Below are positions 7,988 to 14,385 of a stretch of 15,867 bases of DNA, piece by piece. The stretch is from UBA4735 sp036569845. Its GTDB lineage: Bacteria; Chloroflexota; Limnocylindria; P2-11E. Position numbers and translations under genes: made by a program. Location of the stretch: contig DATCPY010000044.1 in the NCBI GenBank assembly GCA_036569845.1, forward strand, positions 1-15,867, in the 5' to 3' direction. Each line of letters begins with the position of its first letter. The stretch's first letter is position 1. Under the pieces are notes generated by a model. It did no database searches and was not told where the DNA came from. It was given only the letters and a program-made list of their open reading frames with translations.

Positions 7988-9432
7988 TGGCGGTGCGTCC
8001 CGCGCTCAATCACATCGGCGGCGCGTGGGTCGAGTCCTCCTCCCACCTCACGGTCGAGGATCGCGATCCGGCCCACAGCGACCGGGTCATCGCGAACGCG
8101 ACGGCCTCGACCGCGGCTGATGTCCGCTACGCGATCGATGCCGCAGCGAAGGCGTTCCCGGAGTGGCGGGCGACACCCGCGCCGCAGCGCGGCGACATCG
8201 TGCGCAAGGCTGCCGATCTCATGGAGCGCCGGCGCGACCAGCTCGCGCGCCTGCTCACGCAAGAAGAGGGGAAGGTCCTGGCCGAGTCGTTCGCCGAGGT
8301 CGACCGCGCGATCGCGAACGTGCGCTTCTCGGGCAGCCAGGGCACCCGTCTGGTCGGGGAGACGATCCCGTCGGCGCAGCGCGGCACGCTCATCTACACG
8401 ACGCGCGAGCCGCTCGGCGTCGTCGCGTGCGTCACGCCGTGGAACTTCCCGATCGCGATCCCGGCGTGGAAGATCGCGCCCGCGCTCGTGGCCGGCAACG
8501 CCGTCGTGTTCAAGCCGGCGTCGCTCACGCCGCTCTGCGCGACCGAGGTCGTGCAGTGCTTCCTCGATGCCGGCCTTCCCGACGGCGTGCTCAATCTCGT
8601 GCTCGGGTCCGGCGAGGCGCTCGCGAGCGCGCTCGTCGACGACGAGCGCATCAAGGCCATCTCGTTCACCGGCTCCTCGGCCGTCGGTCGCGCGCTCTAC
8701 GCGCGCGCCGCGCAGCGGCTCTGCAAGGTGCAGCTCGAGATGGGTGGGAAGAACGCGGTCATCGTGCTTGCCGACGCCGATCTCGAGAAGGCCGCCGAGA
8801 GCGTCGCGGCCGGCGCGTTTGGCGCGACCGGGCAGCGCTGCACCGCCACGAGCCGCGCGGTGGTCGCGAAGCCGCTTCTCGCGGACTTCGTGAAGCTGCT
8901 CGGCACGAAGGCCGAGTCGTTCATGCCCGGTGACGGCCTCATCGAAGGCGTGAAGATGGGGCCGCTCGTCGACGCCTCGCAGCTCGAGAAGGTGCGGGCG
9001 AAGATCGCCGATGGCAAGCGCGAGGGCGCGAAGGTGGTGCGCGACGGCACCGATGCGGGCATCGACGGCGGGTATTTCGTCGCCCCCACGATCTTCACCG
9101 AGGTCGATCCACGGATGAGCGTCGCGCAAGACGAGATCTTCGGTCCGGTGGTGAGCGTTATCCCGGCGGACGACCTGGAGTCCGCGCTCGCGAAGGCCAA
9201 CGCCGTGGGCTACGGGCTATCGTCGGCCATCTACACGCGCGACCTCCACTCGGCGTTCCGGTACGCCGAGGCGTCCGAGGCCGGCATGCTCCACGTGAAC
9301 CTGCCGACGCTCGGCGGCGAGGCCCATGTGCCGTTCGGCGGCGTGAAGGACTCCGGATTCGGCGACCGCGAATGCGGGACCGCGGCGTTCGACTTCTTCA
9401 GCGAGCTGCGAGTCGTGTACGTCGGGTATTAG
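7987..9432 (+). CDS. NAD(P)-dependent aldehyde dehydrogenase
   Basis: This 481-residue ALDH-superfamily enzyme oxidises an aldehyde to an acid in the cytoplasm. Motifs are PWNFP (151-155, Asn153), cofactor Lys176 in FKPAS, FTGSSAVG (228-235), the general base Glu251 in LEMGGKN, catalytic Cys285 in GQRCTATSR, and DEIFGPV (382-388). The GQRCTATSR loop and the terminal FGGVKDSGFGDRECGTAAFDFF style recall alpha-ketoglutaric semialdehyde and related semialdehyde dehydrogenases, rather than the CoA-acylating methylmalonate-semialdehyde type. Next to a beta-alanine-forming amidase, malonate semialdehyde is an attractive but unproven substrate. The GTG start overlaps the amidase stop as TAGTG without a clear ribosome site; GTG two codons later is the alternative. 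The frame is open further upstream, but that part is inside the amidase gene. Confidence 0.92.
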
Positions 9433-9502
9433 CTGCCCCGAGTGCGGCGCCGCCGGCGCCGCGACGAGCGACGCGTGCGAGCTGCGGTTCCAGTCTCTCG
9501 GG
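9428..9502 (+). other. in-frame N-terminal extension with zinc-knuckle motif lacking a normal start codon
   Basis: Upstream of the ATG at 9503 the same frame stays open back to a TGA at 9344-9346. From the ATT at 9428 it encodes ISCPECGAAGAATSDACE, then LRFQSLG. The CPECG...C pattern looks like the cysteine-containing N-terminus expected for a DUF5946-type protein. Between the stop and this motif there is no ATG, GTG or TTG. ATT at 9428-9430 overlaps the aldehyde dehydrogenase stop as ATTAG, a geometry like ATGA coupling. Either a rare ATT start is used, the protein truly begins at 9503, or the sequence has an error here. Confidence 0.5.
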
Positions 9503-9877
9503 ATGGAGCGGTTCGACGACTCCGAGCTCGCGGCCGACTGGCGGACCATCGTCGACTGCTACTCGGTGCAGCACGACAAGTACATCCTCTCAGCCCGGTC
9601 GCTGGCCGCGCATCTGACCGGGGTCTGCATCGCGGTCGAGCATCGCGGCGACGCGGCCCTGCTTCGCGCGGTCCAGGGGTGGCTCGGTCGCACGCGGGAT
9701 CTCGCGAAGCCCGCTGTGCCGTCGCGGCGCGGCGACGTCACGATCGATGACGTGATCACGGCCGCGCCCGAGGAGCGGCACGCGGTCGTGGGCTGGTGGG
9801 CGGCCGCGGCGTGGGCAGCGTGGGCCGAGCATCAGGGGCTCGCGCGCAGCTGGATCGCCGCGGCGAGCGGCAGCTAA
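9503..9877 (+). CDS. DUF5946-like protein of unknown function
   Basis: From the first ordinary start this is a 124-residue soluble, mostly helical protein. With the upstream extension from 9428 it would be 149 residues and gain a CPECG...C zinc-knuckle. The segment TIVDCYSVQHDKYILSARS (15-33) followed by LAAHLTGV matches my memory of DUF5946, whose members have an N-terminal CxxCG motif and a conserved Tyr-x-x-Gln-His. A conserved-looking DVTIDDVITAAPEE and a Trp/Ala-rich C-terminus follow. There is no transmembrane segment. It lies 70 bases after the aldehyde dehydrogenase stop (or overlaps it if ATT is the start) and just before the VOC gene, so it probably shares their transcript. The function of the family is unknown to me. 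Family assignment is moderate, but the gene itself looks real. Confidence 0.7.
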   Translation: MERFDDSELAADWRTIVDCYSVQHDKYILSARSLAAHLTGVCIAVEHRGDAALLRAVQGWLGRTRDLAKPAVPSRRGDVTIDDVITAAPEERHAVVGWWAAAAWAAWAEHQGLARSWIAAASGS

Positions 9878-9918
9878 GACGTACGATGCCGGCCGCATCG
9901 ACGTTGCGGAGGCTGCGA

Positions 9919-10320
9919 ATGCTTGGCGATCACCCGGTGTTCCCGATCGTGTTGTCGACGGACCTCGCGTTGAGCCGGACGTTCTACCGCGACACGCTCG
10001 GACTCGAGATCCTGCGCGAGGATGCCGAGCGGATCATGTTCCGCTGCGGCGGCGGATCGGTCCTCGCGGTGAGCCGGAGCACGACCGGAACGTCTGATAC
10101 CCAGACCCAGGTCGCGTGGCGCGTCCCAGACCTCAAAGCCGAGCTCGCTGAGCTGCGCGCTCGCGGCGTGACGATCCAGGAGTACGAGCCGCCCGACCCA
10201 AAGACCGTGGACGGGATCGCCGACATGGGCTTCGCCTGGGCGGCGTGGATCGTCGATCCGCACCGCAACGTCCTCGGGATCATCCAACCGAAGGCTCCCG
10301 CGCCGCGCAGTGCGAGCTAG
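9919..10320 (+). CDS. VOC-superfamily (glyoxalase/bleomycin-resistance fold) protein
   Basis: This 133-residue protein has the two beta-alpha-beta-beta-beta repeats of the vicinal oxygen chelate fold. The first begins FPIVLSTDLALSRTFYRDTLG (8-28) and the second TQVAWRVPDLKAELAELRARG (63-83), ending WIVDPHRNVLGIIQ (110-123). The usual metal ligands are not evident: there is no His in the first strand, and the terminal Glu of the GNxLE-type motif is replaced (RNVLGI). It may therefore bind a ligand without metal, as antibiotic-binding members do, or act with a partner. The ATG at 9919 is chosen because GGAGG (9908-9912) lies 6 bases upstream; an earlier ATG at 9886 has no such site. Its TAG overlaps the oppositely oriented pntB stop. 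Confidence 0.85.
   Translation: MLGDHPVFPIVLSTDLALSRTFYRDTLGLEILREDAERIMFRCGGGSVLAVSRSTTGTSDTQTQVAWRVPDLKAELAELRARGVTIQEYEPPDPKTVDGIADMGFAWAAWIVDPHRNVLGIIQPKAPAPRSAS
10317..10320. other. shared CTAG: stop codons of two convergent genes
   Basis: The palindrome CTAG contains TAG on both strands. It ends the VOC gene on the plus strand and pntB on the minus strand, so the two coding regions overlap by four bases and leave no room for a terminator between them. No hairpin plus T-run is visible on either side. Confidence 0.85.
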
Positions 10321-11753
10321 GAGGCCTTCACTCCCGCGACGAGGCTCGCGACCGCTGCCTTCGCGTCGCCGAAGAGCATCTGCGTCTTGGGGTCGAGGTA
10401 GAGGTCGTTATCGATGCCCGCGAAGCCGGGCTTCATGCTCCGCTTGATCACGATGATCTGCTGGGCCTTGTCGACATCGAGGATCGGCATGCCATAGATG
10501 GGACTGCCCTTCGTGCTGCGCGCGGCGGGATTGGTCACGTCGTTCGCGCCGATGACGAGCGCGACGTCGGCGCGCGGGAACTCCGGGTTCACCGCGTCCA
10601 TGTCCATCAGCTTCTCGTAGGGGACGTTCGCCTCGGCGAGCAGCACGTTCATGTGCCCGGGCATCCGGCCGGCCACGGGGTGGATCGCGTAGACCACGTT
10701 CACCCCGCGCGACTCGAGGAGGTCGGCGAGCTCGCGGACGTTGTGTTGCGCCTGGGCCACGGCGAGCCCGTAGCCGGGAACGATGATGACGTTGCGTGCG
10801 TACGCGAGGAGCGTCGCGGCGTCCTCCGCGGTAGTGGACCGCACGGTCCGCCCGTCGTCGGCGCGCATCGCGCCGCCCGTTTCGGCCCCGCCGGCCGGTG
10901 CCGCGCCGAAGGCGCCGAACAGCACGTTCGCGATCGATCGGTTCATCGCCTTGGACATGAGGCGGGTGAGGATCGTGCCCGATGCGCCGACGAGCGTCCC
11001 GGCGACGATGAGCAGCTGATTGCCGAGCACGAATCCGGCGGCCGCGACCGCGAGGCCGGTGAACGCGTTGAGCAGCGAGATGACCACCGGCATGTCCGCT
11101 CCACCGATCGGCATCACCAGGGCGACACCGAACAGGAGGGCGAGGATCGCGACGCCGGTCATGACCGCGAGCTGCGGAATGACCACCCAGCCCGCGACCG
11201 ATGCGGTGAGCAGCAGCGAGAGCACGATCATCCCGCCGAACAGCACGCTCGTGACGATCTGCTGGCCCGAGTACTTGAACGCTTTCGGGGTGATGAGGCC
11301 CTGCAGCTTGCCGAACGCGATCGCGCTCCCGGAGAACGAGACCGCGCCGATCATGAGCCCGAGCATCGAGCTGATCGTCTCGCCGGGCGTGACGCCGGCG
11401 GCGGTGAGGCCGCGGCTGAGCTCGAGGATCGACACGAGGGCGGCCGCGCCGCCGCCCGCGCCGTTGAACAGCGCGATCATCTGCGGCATCGCGGTCATCT
11501 TCACGACGCGCGCGCCGTAGAAGCCCGCGGTGCCGCCGACGAGGAGGCCCACGGCGGTGACGATGATGCCAGTGGTCCCGTAGCTCTGGAACTCGATGTC
11601 GAAGAACGTCGCTGCGACCGCGAGGAGCATGCCGGCCGCCGCGATCCGGTTGCCGTTCACCGCGGTCTTCGGTCCCGAGAGCCCCTTCAAGCCGAGGACG
11701 AACGTCACCGCGGCGATGAGGTAGGTGAGCGGGATGAGCGAGCGGAGGTCCAC
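10317..11753 (-). CDS. pntB: NAD(P) transhydrogenase beta subunit (PntB)
   Basis: This 478-residue subunit of the proton-translocating transhydrogenase passes hydride from NADH to NADP+ using the proton gradient. Residues 1 to about 275 form the membrane domain II, with about nine hydrophobic helices and the conserved region GFYGARVVKMTAMPQMIALF (77-96). A polar linker (about 285-310) leads to the NADP-binding domain III, with GYGLAVAQAQ (327-336), HPVAGRMPGHMNVLLAEA (358-375), GANDVTNPAA (402-411), KRSM (437-440) and GIDN (446-449). All are family hallmarks and the length is normal. The GTG start overlaps the pntA2 stop as TAGTG with no good ribosome site, so translation is probably coupled. 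The stop is shared with the convergent VOC gene. Confidence 0.96.
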   Translation of the reverse strand: MDLRSLIPLTYLIAAVTFVLGLKGLSGPKTAVNGNRIAAAGMLLAVAATFFDIEFQSYGTTGIIVTAVGLLVGGTAGFYGARVVKMTAMPQMIALFNGAGGGAAALVSILELSRGLTAAGVTPGETISSMLGLMIGAVSFSGSAIAFGKLQGLITPKAFKYSGQQIVTSVLFGGMIVLSLLLTASVAGWVVIPQLAVMTGVAILALLFGVALVMPIGGADMPVVISLLNAFTGLAVAAAGFVLGNQLLIVAGTLVGASGTILTRLMSKAMNRSIANVLFGAFGAAPAGGAETGGAMRADDGRTVRSTTAEDAATLLAYARNVIIVPGYGLAVAQAQHNVRELADLLESRGVNVVYAIHPVAGRMPGHMNVLLAEANVPYEKLMDMDAVNPEFPRADVALVIGANDVTNPAARSTKGSPIYGMPILDVDKAQQIIVIKRSMKPGFAGIDNDLYLDPKTQMLFGDAKAAVASLVAGVKAS

Positions 11754-12061
11754 TACGGCTTTGGTCCGGGCTTCTGCCCCGGCTTCTGCTTGAACATCGC
11801 GAGCATCCGGTCGGTCACGACGAAGCCGCCGACGACGTTCGCTGCACCGAGCACGACCGCGAAGAACCCGAGTGCCAGCCCGACCGGGCCACCGACCGCC
11901 GCGGACACCAGCATCGCGCCGATGACGATGATCCCATGGATCGCGTTCGCGCCCGACATGAGCGGCGTGTGCAGCGTCGAGGGGACCTTCGAGATGACCT
12001 CGAAGCCGACGAAGATGGCGAGGACGAATACGTACAGCCCGACGATCGCTTCGGCGCTCAT
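11753..12061 (-). CDS. pntAB: NAD(P) transhydrogenase alpha subunit, membrane part (PntA2)
   Basis: This 102-residue membrane protein supplies the alpha-side helices of the proton channel. Hydrophobic helices are at about 6-21, 41-54 and 57-82. The diagnostic loop KVPSTLHTPLMSGANAIHG is at residues 25-43. In enterobacteria this part is fused to PntA1, whereas here it is a separate gene, as in Rhodospirillum and many non-proteobacterial genomes. The C-terminal tail KQKPGQKPGPKP is a short Lys/Pro/Gly repeat not needed by the fold. GGAG lies 5 bases before the ATG. The ATG overlaps the pntA1 stop as ATGA, and the TAG overlaps the pntB GTG. Confidence 0.95.
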   Translation of the reverse strand: MSAEAIVGLYVFVLAIFVGFEVISKVPSTLHTPLMSGANAIHGIIVIGAMLVSAAVGGPVGLALGFFAVVLGAANVVGGFVVTDRMLAMFKQKPGQKPGPKP

Positions 12062-13185
12062 GCCTTCTCCATCGCGGCCTTCGTCGCTGCGTGCACGACC
12101 TCGCCCTGATGCGTGATGAGCGCGCCTTTGATGATCTCGTCCTCGAGGTCGAGCGCGAGCGCGCCATCCTTCACCAAGAGGCCGAGGAGCGCGCCGACAT
12201 TGCGCGAGTACAGCTGGCTCGCGTGGACCGAGACCGTGCTCGGCCAGTTGACCTCGCCGTGGATCGTCACGCCCTCGCGCACGATGGTCTCGCCGGGCGA
12301 GGTGAGCTCGCAGTTGCCGCCCATCTCCGCGGCGAGGTCGACGATCACCGAGCCGGGCTTCATCGCTTTCACCATGTCGGCGGTCACGAGGATCGGCGCG
12401 CGCCGGCCCGGTACGAGGGCCGTCGTGATGACGACGTCCGCGTCCTTCACGTGCTTACCGACCAGCTCCTGCTCCTTGCGGTGCGCTTCCTCCGAGAGCT
12501 CCTTGGCGTAGCCGCCGGTGCCTTCGCCCTGCTCGCCGAGCTCGATCTCGAGGAACTTGCCACCGAGGCTCTGGACTTGCTCCTTCACCACCGGACGTGT
12601 GTCGAACGCCTCGACGACCGCCCCGAGCCGGCGCGCCGTCGCGATGGCCTGGAGGCCCGCGACGCCCGCGCCGAGGACGAGCACGCGCGCGGGCGTGACC
12701 GTGCCAGCGGCGGTGGTGAGCATCGGGAAGAACTTCGGGAGCGAGTTCGCCGCGACGACGACGGCCTTGTAGCCGGCGATGTTGCTCTGGGACGACAGGG
12801 AGTCCATGGACTGCGCGCGTGTGACACGCGGGATCGCATCCATGCTGAAGGCGGTGGTGCGCTTGCCCGCGAGGGCTCGCACCGCGTCCTTGTTGGTGAG
12901 CGGCTGCAGCGTCGCGACGAGCGCGGCGCCCTCGCGAAGGAGGGCGATCTCCTCGACCGACGGCTTTTGGACCTTCACGACGAGATCCGCGGCGAAGGCG
13001 GCGTTGCGGTCGCCGACGGCCGCGCCGGCGGTGCGGTATGCCTCGTCGCTGTGTCCGCTTCCGGTGCCGGCGCCGGACTCGACGACGACCTCGGTCCCGG
13101 CCTTGGTCAGCTTCCCGACGGCCTCCGGCACGAGCGCGACGCGCCGTTCGCCGGGCACGGTCTCTCGCGGCACTCCGACCTTCAT
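12058..13185 (-). CDS. pntAA: NAD(P) transhydrogenase alpha subunit, NAD-binding part (PntA1)
   Basis: This 375-residue cytoplasmic domain I of the transhydrogenase binds NAD(H). It starts MKVGVPRET, the typical N-terminus shared with alanine dehydrogenase. It carries RAQSMDSLSSQSNIAGY (123-139), the Rossmann motif LGAGVAGLQA (171-180) with the acidic end of strand two at EAFDTR (192-197), ITTALVPGRRAP (253-264) and VIVDLAAEMGGN (280-291). The protein ends without membrane helices, consistent with the separate pntA2. The ATG is chosen by homology of the N-terminus; no ribosome site precedes it. TAACTT 11 bases upstream could be a -10 element of a nearly leaderless transcript. It lies 47 bases after the GNAT gene, so it could be read from that gene's promoter or its own. 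Confidence 0.95.
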   Translation of the reverse strand: MKVGVPRETVPGERRVALVPEAVGKLTKAGTEVVVESGAGTGSGHSDEAYRTAGAAVGDRNAAFAADLVVKVQKPSVEEIALLREGAALVATLQPLTNKDAVRALAGKRTTAFSMDAIPRVTRAQSMDSLSSQSNIAGYKAVVVAANSLPKFFPMLTTAAGTVTPARVLVLGAGVAGLQAIATARRLGAVVEAFDTRPVVKEQVQSLGGKFLEIELGEQGEGTGGYAKELSEEAHRKEQELVGKHVKDADVVITTALVPGRRAPILVTADMVKAMKPGSVIVDLAAEMGGNCELTSPGETIVREGVTIHGEVNWPSTVSVHASQLYSRNVGALLGLLVKDGALALDLEDEIIKGALITHQGEVVHAATKAAMEKA

Positions 13186-13232
13186 CTGATGGCGAAAAGT
13201 TAGCAGGTCAACGCGGCCGTCGCCGGGATGCG

Positions 13233-14300
13233 TTAACGCGAGGCGGTCGCGGTCTTCTCCGTCAGGCCGAGGCCCCGTTTCGCGTCCGCGATCGGCAGTT
13301 GCCACAAGACCGACTGCCAGGCCAGCTTGAACCCGAGGTCGGTATTGATGCCGAGCATCTGCGCGTTCGTGTTCGCGTTGCCGGTGCGGATGTACTTCGC
13401 GGCCGGCAGCTCGCGCAGGATGCGATCGAGCATCACCGCCTTCATCCAGAGCCCAAGCCGGTGGCCGCGGTGCTCTCGCGTGACCGCCGTGCCGCCCTGC
13501 CAGATGACCCACGGCTGCTTGGGGTCATGTGTGATGTCGGTGAAGCCGACGCCGTCGCCGGTCTTCTCGTCGATGGCAACGAGCAGCCACGCGGTCGAGC
13601 CGATCTGCTTGATCCAGGACTCGCGGTCATGGATCTGCTCCTCGGTCAGCTTCCAGTCGCCCATCTTGAGATCGCCTCTCGGCATGTCGTTGATCCCGTT
13701 CGCCGCCTGGATGTACGGTCCGATGAGCCCGGGCGGCACGACGTTGTCGGCGCGCTCGAGGCGGTAGCCGGCCGGAGCGAGCTTCGCCCATTCGGCGACC
13801 TTCGCGCGGTCGACGTCCGCGAGCACGAGCTGGTTCGTCTTCATCGGCAGCCCGGCCTGCGCTCCGATCTTCTCGAGGAACAGCTCACCGCCCGGCGCGC
13901 GGTCATTCGTCATGCCCATGAAGAGCAGCTCGGGGTGCTGCCCATCTGCGGCGGCGACGAGCTCGGCGAAGACGGCACGACCGAGCCCCTTGCGGCGGTG
14001 GTCAGGGTGGACCGACACCTCGGTCCACGTCACGTGGGCGTTCTCGGGGTCGTTGAGGCTTCGGGACGTCGCGGCCCAGGCGACCACGCTGCCCTTCGTG
14101 TCACGGGCGCGCACGCGGGCGTGCCATTCGTTCGGCGAGGTCGCGCGGATGCGGGCCAGGATCGCGTCGAGCGGTCGCTCGGGGTCTTCCGGCACGATCT
14201 CCTTCGACATCCGCTGGAACAGGCGCGCCAGCGCGATCTGCTCGTCCTCCGGCAGCTCGGCCGGGGTCACGCGGTCGATGGTGTAGCCATTCACGTCCAT
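13233..14300 (-). CDS. tandem GNAT-domain N-acetyltransferase
   Basis: This 355-residue protein is made of two GNAT folds. The first half carries the acetyl-CoA loop VSVHPDHRRKGLG (95-107) after the strand HVTWTE. The second half carries TAVTREHRGHRLG (271-283) followed by GNANTNAQMLGINTDLGFK (307-325), the usual end of such domains. The tandem layout and the NxxTNAxMLxIN signature recall mycothiol synthase (MshD) and related antibiotic or peptide acetyltransferases. The acceptor cannot be told, and mycothiol is not expected outside Actinobacteria. There is no signal or membrane segment. The ATG has no ribosome site, but TAGGCT ends 6 bases before it, as in leaderless genes. It diverges from the dihydropyrimidinase gene across 85 bases and lies 47 bases upstream of pntA1. 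Confidence 0.9.
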   Translation of the reverse strand: MDVNGYTIDRVTPAELPEDEQIALARLFQRMSKEIVPEDPERPLDAILARIRATSPNEWHARVRARDTKGSVVAWAATSRSLNDPENAHVTWTEVSVHPDHRRKGLGRAVFAELVAAADGQHPELLFMGMTNDRAPGGELFLEKIGAQAGLPMKTNQLVLADVDRAKVAEWAKLAPAGYRLERADNVVPPGLIGPYIQAANGINDMPRGDLKMGDWKLTEEQIHDRESWIKQIGSTAWLLVAIDEKTGDGVGFTDITHDPKQPWVIWQGGTAVTREHRGHRLGLWMKAVMLDRILRELPAAKYIRTGNANTNAQMLGINTDLGFKLAWQSVLWQLPIADAKRGLGLTEKTATASR

Positions 14301-14306
14301 GGCGGA

Positions 14307-14312
14307 AGCCTA
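14307..14312 (-). promoter_or_regulatory. possible -10 element for a leaderless GNAT transcript
   Basis: On the minus strand TAGGCT (TAnnnT form) ends 6 bases before the ATG of the GNAT gene, the spacing expected when transcription begins at or next to the start codon. The GNAT gene lacks a ribosome site, which agrees. TTGATG at 14338-14333 could be a -35, but the spacing is 20 bases, longer than ideal. Confidence 0.25.
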
Positions 14313-14337
14313 CCCGCCGACCGCCAGGGGACCATCA

Positions 14338-14356
14338 ACCGCGATACGTTCGCGGT
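14338..14356. promoter_or_regulatory. inverted repeat, possible operator between divergent genes
   Basis: ACCGCGA, then TACGT, then TCGCGGT forms a perfect 7-base inverted repeat around a 5-base centre. It sits in the 85-base gap between the divergent GNAT and dihydropyrimidinase genes, 30 bases before the latter's ATG. Size and symmetry suit a dimeric regulator of the GntR, TetR or MarR kind. No regulator gene is in the window. Confidence 0.4.
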
Positions 14357-14385
14357 AGCATCGCGCCGCGACAAAGGGGAGGGCG

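Noticed and set aside
9796..9918. Earlier starts for the VOC protein, including the ATG at 9886
   Set aside because: There is no ribosome site, and the added residues precede the fold, whereas GGAGG lies 6 bases before the ATG at 9919.
10245..12116. Long plus-strand open frame of 623 codons opposite pntB and pntA2
   Set aside because: It is antisense to two clearly identified genes. The translation is rich in Arg, Asp, Glu and His with no domain, as expected for the opposite strand of GC-rich codons.
13230..13239. Palindrome GCGTTAACGC at the end of the GNAT gene
   Set aside because: It is ten bases only, contains the stop codon, and has no loop or T-run; chance is likely.
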